This document shows positions 5,819-5,840 of a DNA stretch of 5,840 nt, in pieces. Origin of the DNA: JBQCEE01 sp051960575 (lineage in GTDB: Bacteria; Actinomycetota; Actinomycetes; Mycobacteriales; Jatrophihabitantaceae); contig NZ_JBQCEE010000042.1 in the NCBI RefSeq assembly GCF_051960575.1, positions 1-5,840 of the forward strand. Direction: 5' to 3'. The number at the start of each line of letters is the position of its first letter. Position 1 is the stretch's first letter. The translations under genes were made by a program, and so were the position numbers. Below the pieces are notes generated by a model that ran no database searches, was not told the origin of the DNA, and saw only the letters and a program-made list of their open reading frames with translations.

Positions 5819-5840
5819 CCATCGCTGAGGACGGTGTGGG
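5819..5840. other. Window end, nothing recognised
   Basis: These 22 bases follow the TAG stop of the phosphoesterase gene. No hairpin, start codon with ribosome binding site, or other signal can be supported in so short a stretch. Confidence 0.5.

Overview
The window is very GC-rich (third codon positions are almost all G or C), carries compact plus-strand genes with four-base ATGA start/stop overlaps, and encodes protein families I know mainly from high-GC Gram-positive bacteria. It most likely comes from an actinobacterial chromosome. Nothing in it fixes the genus. No RNA gene, insertion sequence, CRISPR array or phage gene is visible, and the minus strand carries only shadow reading frames.

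Positions 1-2875 hold four tightly coupled genes. They are the 3' part of an ApbE-like FAD:protein FMN transferase (gene start lost off the left edge), a six-helix ferric-reductase-like cytochrome b, a stand-alone NuoF-like flavin/iron-sulfur protein, and a small [3Fe-4S]-type ferredoxin. Each start codon overlaps the preceding stop by four bases, so this is almost certainly one translationally coupled operon. After a 75-base gap comes a second multi-helix membrane protein with conserved-looking histidines (2951-3598), probably another b-type cytochrome of the same system. Read together, they suggest a membrane electron-transfer chain: cytoplasmic NAD(P)H or ferredoxin, then the NuoF-like protein, then membrane haem, then an extracytoplasmic protein carrying covalently bound FMN attached by ApbE. 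No flavinylation target is visible here; it would be expected upstream, beyond position 1.

Positions 3599-3733 form a 135-base non-coding gap with a short direct repeat, a possible PHO-box-like element and a weak promoter candidate. It is followed by a secreted phosphoesterase-family protein (3734-5818) that looks like a separate transcription unit. It has a clear signal peptide, the family's metal-site motifs, and eight cysteines after the signal peptide. The last 22 bases carry nothing recognisable.

The most notable details are a His-to-Gln change at a predicted haem ligand of the ferric-reductase-like protein, a NuoF-like protein lacking one of the four canonical cluster cysteines and any NuoE partner, and altered metal/flavin-site residues in ApbE.
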